A stretch of 64,000 nt of DNA. Origin: Paracoccus sp. S3-43 (GTDB lineage: Bacteria > Pseudomonadota > Alphaproteobacteria > Rhodobacterales > Rhodobacteraceae). The notes below the pieces were generated by a model. The model was not told the DNA's origin, ran no database searches, and saw nothing but the letters and a program-made list of their open reading frames with translations. Each line of letters opens with the position of its first letter. Position 1 is the stretch's first letter. Location: the NCBI RefSeq assembly GCF_029027965.1, contig NZ_CP119082.1:124001-188000 (forward strand). The letters are read 5' to 3'. Shown here piece by piece: positions 57,187 through 64,000 of the stretch. Both the position numbers and the translations under genes were made by a program.

Positions 57187-57281
57187 CAGTCATGCTCCTG
57201 CTGCAAGGGAGGGTGGCGCTTTCGGAATGTTTGAAAAAGTGAAGCCAGCGCGACAGGCTGTCAACGTTTATTTGACACTTG

Positions 57282-57304
57282 TGGTATGATTGTTGAACAA
57301 ACCA
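57282..57304. promoter_or_regulatory. GntR-type operator candidate upstream of the 5-oxoprolinase operon
   Basis: Half-sites TGGTATG (57282-57288) and CAAACCA (57298-57304) face each other, with a smaller inverted repeat TTGTT-G-AACAA (57290-57300) inside. A TTGACA lies on each strand nearby (57272-57277 plus; 57259-57264 minus). This is the most AT-rich part of the 270 bp between the YcsG-like gene and the GntR gene. Confidence 0.45.
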
Positions 57305-57456
57305 TTTTAAGAGAGCCTTTGAAACGGGCAGATGATGCCGAGGCAGGGCGGGGTTTGTCCGCCAGGAAGACCTCGAAAAGCCCCTGATTCGCCCTGGATC
57401 GCCTTGCCTGTCCTGCCGGGGCCGTCCATCCTGGGTCGGGGAATGCTGGGGGGAAG

Positions 57457-58104
57457 ATGAGGACCGACCTGACCGGGCTTGCCGAGGAAACGGCCTCGCG
57501 GCTGCGCAATGACATCACCGGCGGCGCCTTGCCGCCGGGTCGGCGGCTGTCGGAAACCCGGCTGGCCGCCGATCTGGGCGTGTCGCGCAATACCCTGCGC
57601 GAGGTGTTCCGCCTGCTGACGCGCGAGGGCCTGCTGTGCCACGAACCCAATCGCGGGGTGTTCGTCGCGGTGCCCTCGATGGCCAGCATCGTCGACATCT
57701 ACCGCGTGCGGCGGCTGATCGAGGTGCCCGCCCTGGCCCATGCCTGGCCCCGGCACGAGGCCGTGGCGCAGATGCGTCTCGCCGTCGAAAAGGCCCGCGC
57801 CGCGCGCGAGATCCAGGACTGGCGCAGGGTCGGCAGCGCCAATATGGAATTCCACGCCGCCATCGTCGCGCTGACCGACAGCGCCCGGTTGCAGGGATTC
57901 TTTGCGCAGATCATCGCGGAATTGCGGCTGGCCTTCGGGCTGCTGGACAGTCCCGAACGGCTGCACGAACCCTATATCGACCGCAATGCCCAGATCCTGG
58001 ACTTGCTGATCCAGGGCCAGCAGGCCCAGGCGGCGGCCATGCTGGCGGGGTATCTGGACGACTCCGAACGCGTGGTGCTGGCCGCTTTCGCCCGGCTGGG
58101 CTGA
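57457..58104 (+). CDS. GntR/FadR-type regulator, probably of the 5-oxoprolinase operon
   Basis: A 215-residue regulator with winged helix at residues about 8-70 (LSETRLAADLGVSRNTLREVFRLL) and an FCD domain (YRVRRLIEVPALAHAW onward). The ATG at 57457 follows a GGGGGGAAG stretch. It is divergent from the ycsG-pxp operon with an operator-like palindrome between. B. subtilis has an IclR-type KipR at the equivalent place, so this is a different regulator in the same role (inferred). Confidence 0.85.
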   Translation: MRTDLTGLAEETASRLRNDITGGALPPGRRLSETRLAADLGVSRNTLREVFRLLTREGLLCHEPNRGVFVAVPSMASIVDIYRVRRLIEVPALAHAWPRHEAVAQMRLAVEKARAAREIQDWRRVGSANMEFHAAIVALTDSARLQGFFAQIIAELRLAFGLLDSPERLHEPYIDRNAQILDLLIQGQQAQAAAMLAGYLDDSERVVLAAFARLG

Positions 58105-58110
58105 GGCGCG

Positions 58111-59682
58111 TCAGCCCGCGCTTGCCAGCATCCCCTTGTCCTCCGCCAGGGTCGCGGCAGCGGGGTCGGGCAGGCGAAAGCGCACCATCTGCCGCCCGGC
58201 GCCCAGCTTGGTGACCGCCCAGCCCAGCAATTGCCCCTGCGGTCCGGCCATCAGCCCGGTGTCGCGCAGCCCCGCCTCGGCTTGGGTCAGCCGCGCGGCC
58301 AGGGCCGCGACACCCGGTCCCGCCTCGGCCGGGGCCTGCCAGCAGGCCAGCGCCTCGGCCAGGCTTCCGGCGCCGGGCCACAGCTCGCGATAGGGGCGGT
58401 TCGACATGATCACCTGCCCGCCTGGGCCGAACACCGCCACCGCGTCGCCCAAGCCGTCCAACACGCTGTGGCCCAGCGTCATTTCGGCACGGAAGCGGCG
58501 CGTCAGGCTCATTTCCGAGGTGATGTCCTCGAACAGGAAGGCCACGGCGCCGTCGGGATGCGGCCTGCCGGTCACGCGATAGGTCTGGCCGCCCGGCAGG
58601 GACCATTCCTCGACATGGTGGCCGGTGGCCGCGGCGCTTTCCAGATTGCTCATCTGCTGGCGCCAGCTTCGGAAATCCTTGGGTTCGGGGACCATCCGCA
58701 GTTCGCGCAGCTTGTCCAGAAGGTCGAACAGCGTCGGCCGCGCGGTCAGGAAGCCGGTCGGCAGGTTGGTCAGGTCGATCAGCGCCGGGTTGAACAGTTG
58801 CAGATGCCGCTGCCGGTCGAAGATCGCCAGGCCGATGGGCAGGTCGGCAAAGGTCTTGGTCAGGGTCTGGACGAATTCGCGCAGGGACCGTTCGGCGCGC
58901 ACGGCGGCATCGGCGGGCAGGGCGAACATCATCGTCTGGTCGCCGATCGGGTGGCTGTGGCAGTCGTACCAGAACACCGCCCCGTTCTGCGTCAGCGAGG
59001 CGCGCCGCGTCCGCGTCCCGGCACCGGGCACGGGGCGCGGCGAATCCAGCAGGCGCGGCAGGGGCCAGCCGATGGGTTCGTCCGCCTGCGCCTCGGCCTT
59101 GCGCAGATAGGCGGCGTTGGCCCAGGTGACGCGTTCCTCGGCATCCTGGCGCCAGACCAGCATCGGCGTCTGGTCCAGCGACCGGCGCAGCAGGTCCAGC
59201 TCCTCCTCCATCGCCTGCTGGGACATCGAATCGACGACGATGCCCGCATATTCGGCCTGGGGGTCGGTGATGGTGATCCGCAGCAGGTCCGAATCGATCT
59301 GTTCGACCAGCAGCCGCAGGGTGGCGCTGCCGGTGCCGGACTGGCCCAGGCATTCGAATCGGCCCGCCCGGCCGATCCGCGACAGCCCGGCGATCGCCTC
59401 GGGAAAGCGCGGGCCGATCCATTGCAGCAGCCGGGTCCATTCGCTTTCGGGCGCGGAGATGCGGTCCAGCAGCGCGCGGGCGGGCGGCGTCGCGTCCACC
59501 AGGCGCTGGCCCCGGAACAGCAGCACCATCGGCTTCAGGCTGCCGTCCAGTCCTTGTGGCAGGCGCGGCCCGCGCTGCCCCGGACCCCTGTCCCACCACC
59601 GCAGCAGCGCGACCGCCAGCAGGACCGAGACGGTGCCCGTCGAGACCGCCAGCAAGACCAGCCCGATACCGTGCAGGGACAT
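58111..59682 (-). CDS. PAS-domain signalling protein, DivL-like
   Basis: A 523-residue protein with an N-terminal membrane segment (residues about 5-27) and three or four PAS-like domains (about 45-150, 165-275, 290-395, 410-520). Recognisable pieces are DLLRRSLDQTPMLVWRQDAEERVTWANAAYL, FADLPIGLAIFDRQRHLQLFNPALIDL and VAFLFEDITSEMSLTR. No histidine kinase ATPase follows the last PAS. A PAS protein called DivL acts in the CtrA phosphorelay of Rhodobacter capsulatus; position beside regB and a CtrA box upstream make this a likely equivalent (inferred). AAGGAGC precedes the ATG. Confidence 0.75.
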   Translation of the reverse strand: MSLHGIGLVLLAVSTGTVSVLLAVALLRWWDRGPGQRGPRLPQGLDGSLKPMVLLFRGQRLVDATPPARALLDRISAPESEWTRLLQWIGPRFPEAIAGLSRIGRAGRFECLGQSGTGSATLRLLVEQIDSDLLRITITDPQAEYAGIVVDSMSQQAMEEELDLLRRSLDQTPMLVWRQDAEERVTWANAAYLRKAEAQADEPIGWPLPRLLDSPRPVPGAGTRTRRASLTQNGAVFWYDCHSHPIGDQTMMFALPADAAVRAERSLREFVQTLTKTFADLPIGLAIFDRQRHLQLFNPALIDLTNLPTGFLTARPTLFDLLDKLRELRMVPEPKDFRSWRQQMSNLESAAATGHHVEEWSLPGGQTYRVTGRPHPDGAVAFLFEDITSEMSLTRRFRAEMTLGHSVLDGLGDAVAVFGPGGQVIMSNRPYRELWPGAGSLAEALACWQAPAEAGPGVAALAARLTQAEAGLRDTGLMAGPQGQLLGWAVTKLGAGRQMVRFRLPDPAAATLAEDKGMLASAG

Positions 59683-59724
59683 CAGAAGCTCCTTCGCGTT
59701 TGGCCGACCTTAAAGCGAAGGGGC

Positions 59725-59739
59725 TTAACGAACAGTTAA
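59725..59739. promoter_or_regulatory. CtrA-binding consensus
   Basis: TTAA-CGAACAG-TTAA fits the full CtrA consensus TTAA-N7-TTAA exactly. It lies 43 bp upstream of the DivL-like gene and just after the regB stop codon, within a 62-bp intergenic stretch. Confidence 0.6.
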
Positions 59740-59744
59740 AAACG

Positions 59745-61052
59745 TCATGTCATCCGGGGATTGTCGCCCAGGGCCCCGCGCGCCTCGACGGCGATCCGGT
59801 CCAGCGGCCAGCGGACGGTCACGACCGCGCCCGGCCCGCCATTGCCGAAATCCAGCCGCGCGCCCGACCGTTCCAGCAGCGTCTTGGCGATGAACAGGCC
59901 CAGGCCCATCCCGTCATAGCCCGCGCGCTGCGGCCCGCCGCGCTTGCTGGTCAGATAGGGATCGCCGATCCGCGCCAGCAGCGCGGGCGGATAGCCGGGA
60001 CCGTCGTCGCGGATCGTCACCGCCAGCCAGCCGTCGCGGGCCTGCGATTCGATCACCACGCGGGCGGCGGCGAAATCGACGGCGTTCTGGATCAGGTTGC
60101 GCAGCGCGTGGATGATGGCGGGGTCGCGGCGGATATCGGGGCCGTCGGCGCGGATCTCGACCACGGGGCCGCGTCCGGCATGGGGTTCGGCGGCGTCCTC
60201 CAGCACGGTGCGCAGGGGGGCGCTGCGCAGGTGCAGGTCGTCCTTGCCCGCCCGGCCCATGCTGCGCAGGATGTCGCCGCAGCGCACCGCGGAATCGCGC
60301 AGCGCGATGGCGTCGGCTTGCAGGTCGGGGCGGTCGTCCAACTCGTCCGCAAGCTCGGCCGCGATCAGCTTGATGGTGGCCAGGGGGGTGCCCATCTCGT
60401 GCGCGGCCGCCGCCACGACGCCGCCCAGATGTTGCAGCCGCTGTTCGCGCGCCAGGGCCATCTGCGTCGCGAACAGCGCGTTCGAGGTCGCCTGCAATTC
60501 CGCCGTCACCCGATGCGCATAGCCGGCGAAGAACACCACCCCGATCATCAGCGCCGCCCAGTGCCCCAAGGCCAGGACCGGCGCCAGCATCAGCTCGCCC
60601 CCGCCCGCGTCATGCAGGGGCAGCGCAAAGCGCGACGCCAGCGACACCAGGATCATCGTCGCCAGGCCCAGGGCCACCGTCTGGCGCCTGTCCAGCGATG
60701 TCGCGGCCACCGTCACCGGCGCCAGGACCAGCAGCGCGAAGGGATTGGCCAGCCCCCCGGTCAGCGCCATCAGGGCCGAAATCTGGATCACGTCGAAGGT
60801 CAGATGCACCACCGCCAGCCGGGCCGAGGTGCGGCGCCGGGGCCACAGCCCCTGCCACAGGTTCAGGGCGGCGGCGGCGGCGATCAGCGCCAGCACGGGG
60901 ACGATGGCGAAACCGATGCCCATCAGATGCGCGACCACCACCGCCGCCGTCTGCCCGGCGATCGCGAACCACCGCAGCAGGACCAGGGTCCGCATCCGGA
61001 TCGGCTCGGCCTGGATAGCTGGGCCGGAGGGAGGGGCGACGGGGTCGGGCAT
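59745..61052 (-). CDS. regB: Redox sensor histidine kinase RegB/PrrB
   Basis: A 435-residue membrane sensor kinase. About six transmembrane segments cover residues 22-180; the quinone-sensing GGLANPF motif is at residues 99-105. The H-box is AAAAHEMGTPLATIK with H218, and the redox-active cysteine of the family is at about residue 258 (AVRCGDIL). The ATPase has NLIQNAVDFA, DDGPGYP and GMGLGLFIAKTLLER. It phosphorylates RegA under low oxygen. Start ATG 61052 lacks a ribosome site and is preceded by a C9 tract; ATG at residue 20 is an alternative. Confidence 0.95.
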   Translation of the reverse strand: MPDPVAPPSGPAIQAEPIRMRTLVLLRWFAIAGQTAAVVVAHLMGIGFAIVPVLALIAAAAALNLWQGLWPRRRTSARLAVVHLTFDVIQISALMALTGGLANPFALLVLAPVTVAATSLDRRQTVALGLATMILVSLASRFALPLHDAGGGELMLAPVLALGHWAALMIGVVFFAGYAHRVTAELQATSNALFATQMALAREQRLQHLGGVVAAAAHEMGTPLATIKLIAAELADELDDRPDLQADAIALRDSAVRCGDILRSMGRAGKDDLHLRSAPLRTVLEDAAEPHAGRGPVVEIRADGPDIRRDPAIIHALRNLIQNAVDFAAARVVIESQARDGWLAVTIRDDGPGYPPALLARIGDPYLTSKRGGPQRAGYDGMGLGLFIAKTLLERSGARLDFGNGGPGAVVTVRWPLDRIAVEARGALGDNPRMT

Positions 61053-61063
61053 GGGGTCCGAAA

Positions 61064-61072
61064 GGGGGGGGG
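61064..61072 (-). repeat. Homopolymer tract of nine C residues in the regB leader
   Basis: Nine G on the plus strand (nine C on the regB strand), 11 bases before the regB ATG, where a ribosome site would normally be. Confidence 0.8.
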
Positions 61073-61117
61073 TGCGACGTTGCGGATCTTGATACGCGGG
61101 GCGGGATGGGCGATCAA

Positions 61118-61135
61118 TGCGCCGCTTCGGGCGCA
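61118..61135. promoter_or_regulatory. Possible RegA/PrrA-type site between regB and senC
   Basis: TGCGCC (61118-61123) and GGCGCA (61130-61135) form an inverted GC-rich repeat with 6 bp between, resembling the loose GCGNC-Nx-GNCGC pattern of RegA/PrrA sites. It lies 16 bp before the senC start, in the 99-bp divergent interval. Confidence 0.25.
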
Positions 61136-61151
61136 ATGAAGGAGGTTGATC

Positions 61152-61781
61152 ATGGCCGACCGCAAAATCCTGCTGATCGGTTGCGTTGCAGCCCTGGCCC
61201 TGCTGGGGGCGGGCGGCGCCTGGCTGGCAAGCCGCGACGGCGGCGACCGCTTCGCCCGATGCAGCGCCGGGACGGTCGCGGGCGGCATGGACAGCTTCGG
61301 CACCGACTTCACCCTGACCCGCCAGGACGGGCAGCGCGTCACGGCAGACCAGGTCTTCACCAAACCCTCGCTGCTGTATTTCGGCTATACCTTCTGCCCG
61401 GATGTCTGCCCCCTGGACAGCGCGCGGAATGCCGAGGCCGCGGCCCTGCTGGCCGAACGGGGCAAGGATGTGCAGACGGTCTTCATCACCGTCGATCCGG
61501 GCCGCGACACGCCCGAGGTGGTGGCCGATTTCACCAGCCTGTTTTCCGACGACATGATCGGCCTGACCGGATCCGAGGATGAAATCGCCGCCGTCAACAA
61601 GGGCTGGCGGAATTACTACAAGGTCAATGACCAGGAGGACCAGGAATATTACCTGGTCGATCACATGACCAATACCTATCTGGTCCTGCCCGGAAACCAG
61701 ACCGTCGCCTTCTTCCCGCGCGACACCGCGCCCGAGGCGATGGCCGAGCGCGTCGGCTGCTTCGTGGATGCCCTTGGCTGA
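61152..61781 (+). CDS. senC: SCO1/SenC/PrrC family copper chaperone
   Basis: A 209-residue membrane-anchored thioredoxin-fold protein. Residues about 5-26 form an uncleaved anchor; the copper site is CPDVC (C82, C86) plus a histidine in LVDHMTNTYL near residue 170. SenC helps assemble the copper centre of cytochrome oxidase and influences RegB signalling. ATG 61152 has GGAGG six bases upstream. First gene of senC-regA-hvrA, divergent from regB. Confidence 0.94.
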   Translation: MADRKILLIGCVAALALLGAGGAWLASRDGGDRFARCSAGTVAGGMDSFGTDFTLTRQDGQRVTADQVFTKPSLLYFGYTFCPDVCPLDSARNAEAAALLAERGKDVQTVFITVDPGRDTPEVVADFTSLFSDDMIGLTGSEDEIAAVNKGWRNYYKVNDQEDQEYYLVDHMTNTYLVLPGNQTVAFFPRDTAPEAMAERVGCFVDALG

Positions 61782-61845
61782 GAAGTGATTGCCCCCGACC
61801 CGTCCTTGCGGCAGTGTTGCCGTTTACCCAAGGTCGGATACGCGG

Positions 61846-62409
61846 ATGATGGAACACGACAACTTTGCCCAGCCGGATCCTGGTCCCGATCCGTCGCTTC
61901 TGCTGGTGGACGACGACGAAATCTTCGTGACGCGGCTGGCCCGCGCGATGGAAAAGCGCGGCTTCGCCACGCGCACCGCCCTCAGCGTCGCCGACGCCCT
62001 GGCGATGATCCGCAGCCAGCCGCCCGCCTATGCGGTGGTCGACCTGCGGCTGGAGGACGGCAACGGCCTTGACGTGGTCGAGGCGCTGCGCGACCTGCGG
62101 GCCGACGCGCGCATCATCGTGCTGACGGGATACGGGGCCATCGCGACCGCCGTGGCGGCGGTCAAGATGGGCGCGACGGATTATCTGGCAAAGCCCGCCG
62201 ACGCAAATGACGTTACGTCTGCGTTGCTGTCCAGCGGCGAATCCCTGCCGCCGCCGCCCGATAATCCGATGTCGGCCGATCGGGTCAGATGGGAACATAT
62301 CCAGCGTGTTTACGAGCAATGCGACCGCAATGTCAGCGAAACCGCGCGGCGATTGCATATGCATCGGCGCACGCTTCAGCGAATTCTTGCCAAACGCGGG
62401 CCGCGTTAA
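61846..62409 (+). CDS. regA: Redox response regulator RegA/PrrA
   Basis: A 187-residue response regulator. The receiver domain has the acidic pair at residues 22-24, the phosphorylated aspartate at D66 (AVVDLRLEDGNG) and the lysine in YLAKPAD; a proline linker follows, then a Fis-type helix-turn-helix at residues about 161-184 (NVSETARRLHMHRRTLQRI). It controls photosynthesis, respiration, nitrogen and hydrogen genes in relatives. ATG 61846 and ATG 61849 are adjacent options. Confidence 0.95.
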   Translation: MMEHDNFAQPDPGPDPSLLLVDDDEIFVTRLARAMEKRGFATRTALSVADALAMIRSQPPAYAVVDLRLEDGNGLDVVEALRDLRADARIIVLTGYGAIATAVAAVKMGATDYLAKPADANDVTSALLSSGESLPPPPDNPMSADRVRWEHIQRVYEQCDRNVSETARRLHMHRRTLQRILAKRGPR

Positions 62410-62449
62410 AGATATTAAGCGATCTTGTAATTGAAACGCACTTGTATCA

Positions 62450-62467
62450 AATTGCGAATTAGCAATT
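62450..62467. promoter_or_regulatory. AT-rich inverted repeat upstream of hvrA
   Basis: AATTGC (62450-62455) and GCAATT (62462-62467) flank GAATTA in the unusually AT-rich 77 bp between regA and hvrA. H-NS-like proteins favour such DNA, so it may serve hvrA autoregulation. Confidence 0.3.
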
Positions 62468-62486
62468 CAATACGGATGTAAACGAG

Positions 62487-62798
62487 ATGAACTTTGACCT
62501 GGACAAGATGACGCTTAAGGAGCTGCGTGATCTTCGGGGGAAACTGGACCGCGCGATTAACTCTTATGAAGATCGGAAACGCCGCGAAGCCCTGGCGGCG
62601 GTCGAGGAAGCGGCGCGCGAGCATGGTTTCAACCTGTCCGACCTGACCGGCGCAAAACCCCGGCGGTCGGGCACGGTCGCCCCGAAATATGCCAATCCCA
62701 GCGATCCGACGATGACCTGGACCGGCCGCGGCCGCAAACCCCGCTGGGTCCAGGAAAGCTTGGATGGCGGCAAGCAGTTGGACGACCTGCTGATCTGA
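62487..62798 (+). CDS. hvrA: H-NS family regulator HvrA
   Basis: A 103-residue H-NS-type protein: an N-terminal helical oligomerisation part (KMTLKELRDLRGKLDRAI to about residue 50) and a C-terminal DNA-binding motif TWTGRGRKPRWV near residues 77-88. HvrA is encoded next to regA in Rhodobacter and tunes photosynthesis and nitrogen-fixation genes. Its AT-rich upstream region contrasts with the rest of the window. Confidence 0.92.
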   Translation: MNFDLDKMTLKELRDLRGKLDRAINSYEDRKRREALAAVEEAAREHGFNLSDLTGAKPRRSGTVAPKYANPSDPTMTWTGRGRKPRWVQESLDGGKQLDDLLI

Positions 62799-62812
62799 GC
62801 GCCGTTTTGCGA

Positions 62813-62838
62813 AGGCCGCCCCGCGCTGCGGACGGCCT
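62813..62838. terminator. Terminator-like hairpin between hvrA and the HD hydrolase gene
   Basis: AGGCCG (62813-62818) pairs with CGGCCT (62833-62838), with an inner CCGC/GCGG stem (62821-62824 and 62828-62831). It stands between two convergent genes and lacks a T run. Confidence 0.45.
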
Positions 62839-62841
62839 GGA

Positions 62842-63450
62842 TCAGGCGGGATCGTCTGCCGTTTCCATCAATGCGTGAAAACGATCCAGAAACGCCGCCC
62901 GCGCCTGCGTCGGGGGGCGCAATTGGATATGCAGGACAGACATAATGGCGTCGTTTTGCAAGGGAAACAGGCGCCGGGCCTCGGCTTCGCTGAAACCGGC
63001 GATTTGAACGGCCTCCAGCCGCGCTGAAATCCGGTCGGCGGTCTTGATTTTCGTCTTGATGGCCGGAGGCAGGGCCGCAGGCAGGCCGAAACGGCGGTGA
63101 ATGGCGGCGGCCAGGCGTTCGTCCATCCGGCCATATTCGGCGCCAAGCGCCGCCTTGACCGGGGAAATCATGTCGCCGATCACATATTCGGGGGCGTCAT
63201 GCAACAGCGCGGCCAGTTTCCAGCGGGCCTCCACCCCCGGATTCAGGCGCCCCAGGATATCTTCCACCAGCAGCGAATGTTCCGCGACCGAATAAGGCCA
63301 GTCGCCCTGCGTCTGGCCGTTCCAGCGGGCGACGAAGGCCAGCCCGTGGGCGATGTCGGTGATCTCGATATCCAGCGGCGTCGGATCCAGCAGATCCAGA
63401 CGCCGGCCCGACAGCATCCGCTGCCAGGCGCGGCGCGGTCGGGCGGCCAT
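62842..63450 (-). CDS. HD-domain hydrolase (YfbR-like)
   Basis: A 202-residue HD-domain protein. The metal-binding residues are visible: a histidine in VAEHSLLV, HD in AALLHDAPEYVIGD, and an aspartate in IKTADRISAR. This resembles the 5'-deoxynucleotidase YfbR group, so a nucleotide phosphatase role is possible, but the substrate is not shown. It lies 6 bp after the secB stop on the same strand, likely co-transcribed. Confidence 0.83.
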   Translation of the reverse strand: MAARPRRAWQRMLSGRRLDLLDPTPLDIEITDIAHGLAFVARWNGQTQGDWPYSVAEHSLLVEDILGRLNPGVEARWKLAALLHDAPEYVIGDMISPVKAALGAEYGRMDERLAAAIHRRFGLPAALPPAIKTKIKTADRISARLEAVQIAGFSEAEARRLFPLQNDAIMSVLHIQLRPPTQARAAFLDRFHALMETADDPA

Positions 63451-63456
63451 GGCCGG

Positions 63457-63972
63457 TCAGGACAGCCGCTGATCCGCCGGGGCGCCCGCCTGCTGGGACT
63501 GCGCCCGGCGCGCCAGTTCCTGGCGATACAGGGCCAGGAAATCGACCGGGTCCATGTTGAAGGGCGGGAAGCCCCCGTCGCGCGTCAGGTCCGAAATGAT
63601 CCGCCGCACGAAGGGAAACAGCATCCGTGGGCATTCGATCATCAGGAACGGGTGCATCTGGTCTTCGGGCACGCCCTCGATCAGGAACACCCCGCCATAG
63701 TCCAGCTCGGCCAGAAACAGGGTCGAATTGTCGCCCTTGTTGGTCGAGGTGACGCGGAATTTCGAGATCACCTCGTACTGGTTGTCGCCCGCGCGCTTGC
63801 GGGCGTCCAGGCTGACCTGGACGGTGATCTCGGGCTGGACCTCGCCCTGGGGCGCGCCCTTGGTCGCCACCGCGTTTTCAAAGGACAGGTCGCGGATATA
63901 CTGCGCCAGGATCTGCATCCGCACCTGCGCGGCTGCGGGCGCGGCGCCGTTCGGGTTGGTTTCGTCGGCCAT
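63457..63972 (-). CDS. secB: Protein-export chaperone SecB
   Basis: A 171-residue SecB. Recognisable parts are QILAQYIRDLSFENA near residue 20, LFLAELDYGGVFLIEGVPE in the core, ECPRMLFPFVRRIISDLTRDGGFPPFNMDPVDF near the end. SecB keeps precursor proteins unfolded and hands them to SecA. Complete within the window, with ATG at 63972; only 28 bp of upstream DNA remain. Confidence 0.96.
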   Translation of the reverse strand: MADETNPNGAAPAAAQVRMQILAQYIRDLSFENAVATKGAPQGEVQPEITVQVSLDARKRAGDNQYEVISKFRVTSTNKGDNSTLFLAELDYGGVFLIEGVPEDQMHPFLMIECPRMLFPFVRRIISDLTRDGGFPPFNMDPVDFLALYRQELARRAQSQQAGAPADQRLS

Positions 63973-64000
63973 GGGTCTTTCCTTGAAGGATCGCTGTCGG

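Overview
The window reads as chromosomal DNA of a GC-rich alphaproteobacterium of the Rhodobacteraceae, probably Paracoccus or a close relative. The best marker is the right end: a RegB/PrrB sensor kinase divergent from senC-regA-hvrA, a gene order typical of this family, plus a CtrA-type box beside it. No rRNA, tRNA, insertion sequence, prophage or CRISPR array was seen. Coding density is high, and most same-strand neighbours overlap by ATGA, GTGA or TGATG, so the window is a string of compact operons.

Left to right: (1) 1-5226, minus strand: a TonB-dependent siderophore receptor and a FhuD-FhuB-FhuC type ferric-hydroxamate importer, cut by the window edge. (2) 5345-11306: glycolate oxidase glcDEF divergent from a FadR-type regulator and a glycerate 2-kinase, with a near-perfect palindromic operator between them. 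(3) 11307-12242: a Crp/Fnr-family regulator preceded by a promoter and a candidate three-way-junction RNA. (4) 12243-21228: a seven-gene operon holding a complete LivGHMKF-type importer and two different acyl-CoA ligases, with a divergent LysR regulator and its palindromic operator. (5) 21229-22912: decayed DNA with a frameshifted haem peroxidase and a frameshifted pirin. (6) 22913-26199: a LysR regulator divergent from a CaiB-type CoA-transferase and an acyl-CoA dehydrogenase. (7) 26218-36673: a complete histidine utilisation region (hutIHGU, with a polar amino acid ABC importer downstream, and divergent hutF-hutC) with twin operators. (8) 36690-37124: remnants of an ABC exporter. (9) 37219-40942: an Mla/MCE lipid transporter (mlaE with STAS domain, mlaF, mlaD, auxiliary lipoprotein). 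(10) 41020-49504: a TRAP transporter, IclR regulator, thiolase, acyl-CoA ligase, tandem PPC-domain protein and SDR dehydrogenase in one run, with a truncated FadR-type gene at its end. (11) 49775-57186: two Nramp-superfamily proteins without canonical metal motifs, flanking a 5-oxoprolinase (pxpA, pxpBC), DUF1445 and biotin carboxylase-BCCP operon; a GntR regulator follows. (12) 58111-63972: a DivL-like PAS protein, regB, senC, regA, hvrA, an HD hydrolase and secB.

The general theme is uptake and oxidation of small organic and amino acids (glycolate, histidine, 5-oxoproline, and two or three unknown carboxylates activated as CoA thioesters), each with its own regulator, next to the global redox control locus. 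The most noteworthy items are the structured RNA candidate at 11449-11500, the split urea-carboxylase-like 5-oxoproline operon, the CtrA box in front of the DivL-like gene, the tandem PPC protein inside a catabolic operon, and the peroxidase/pirin graveyard.
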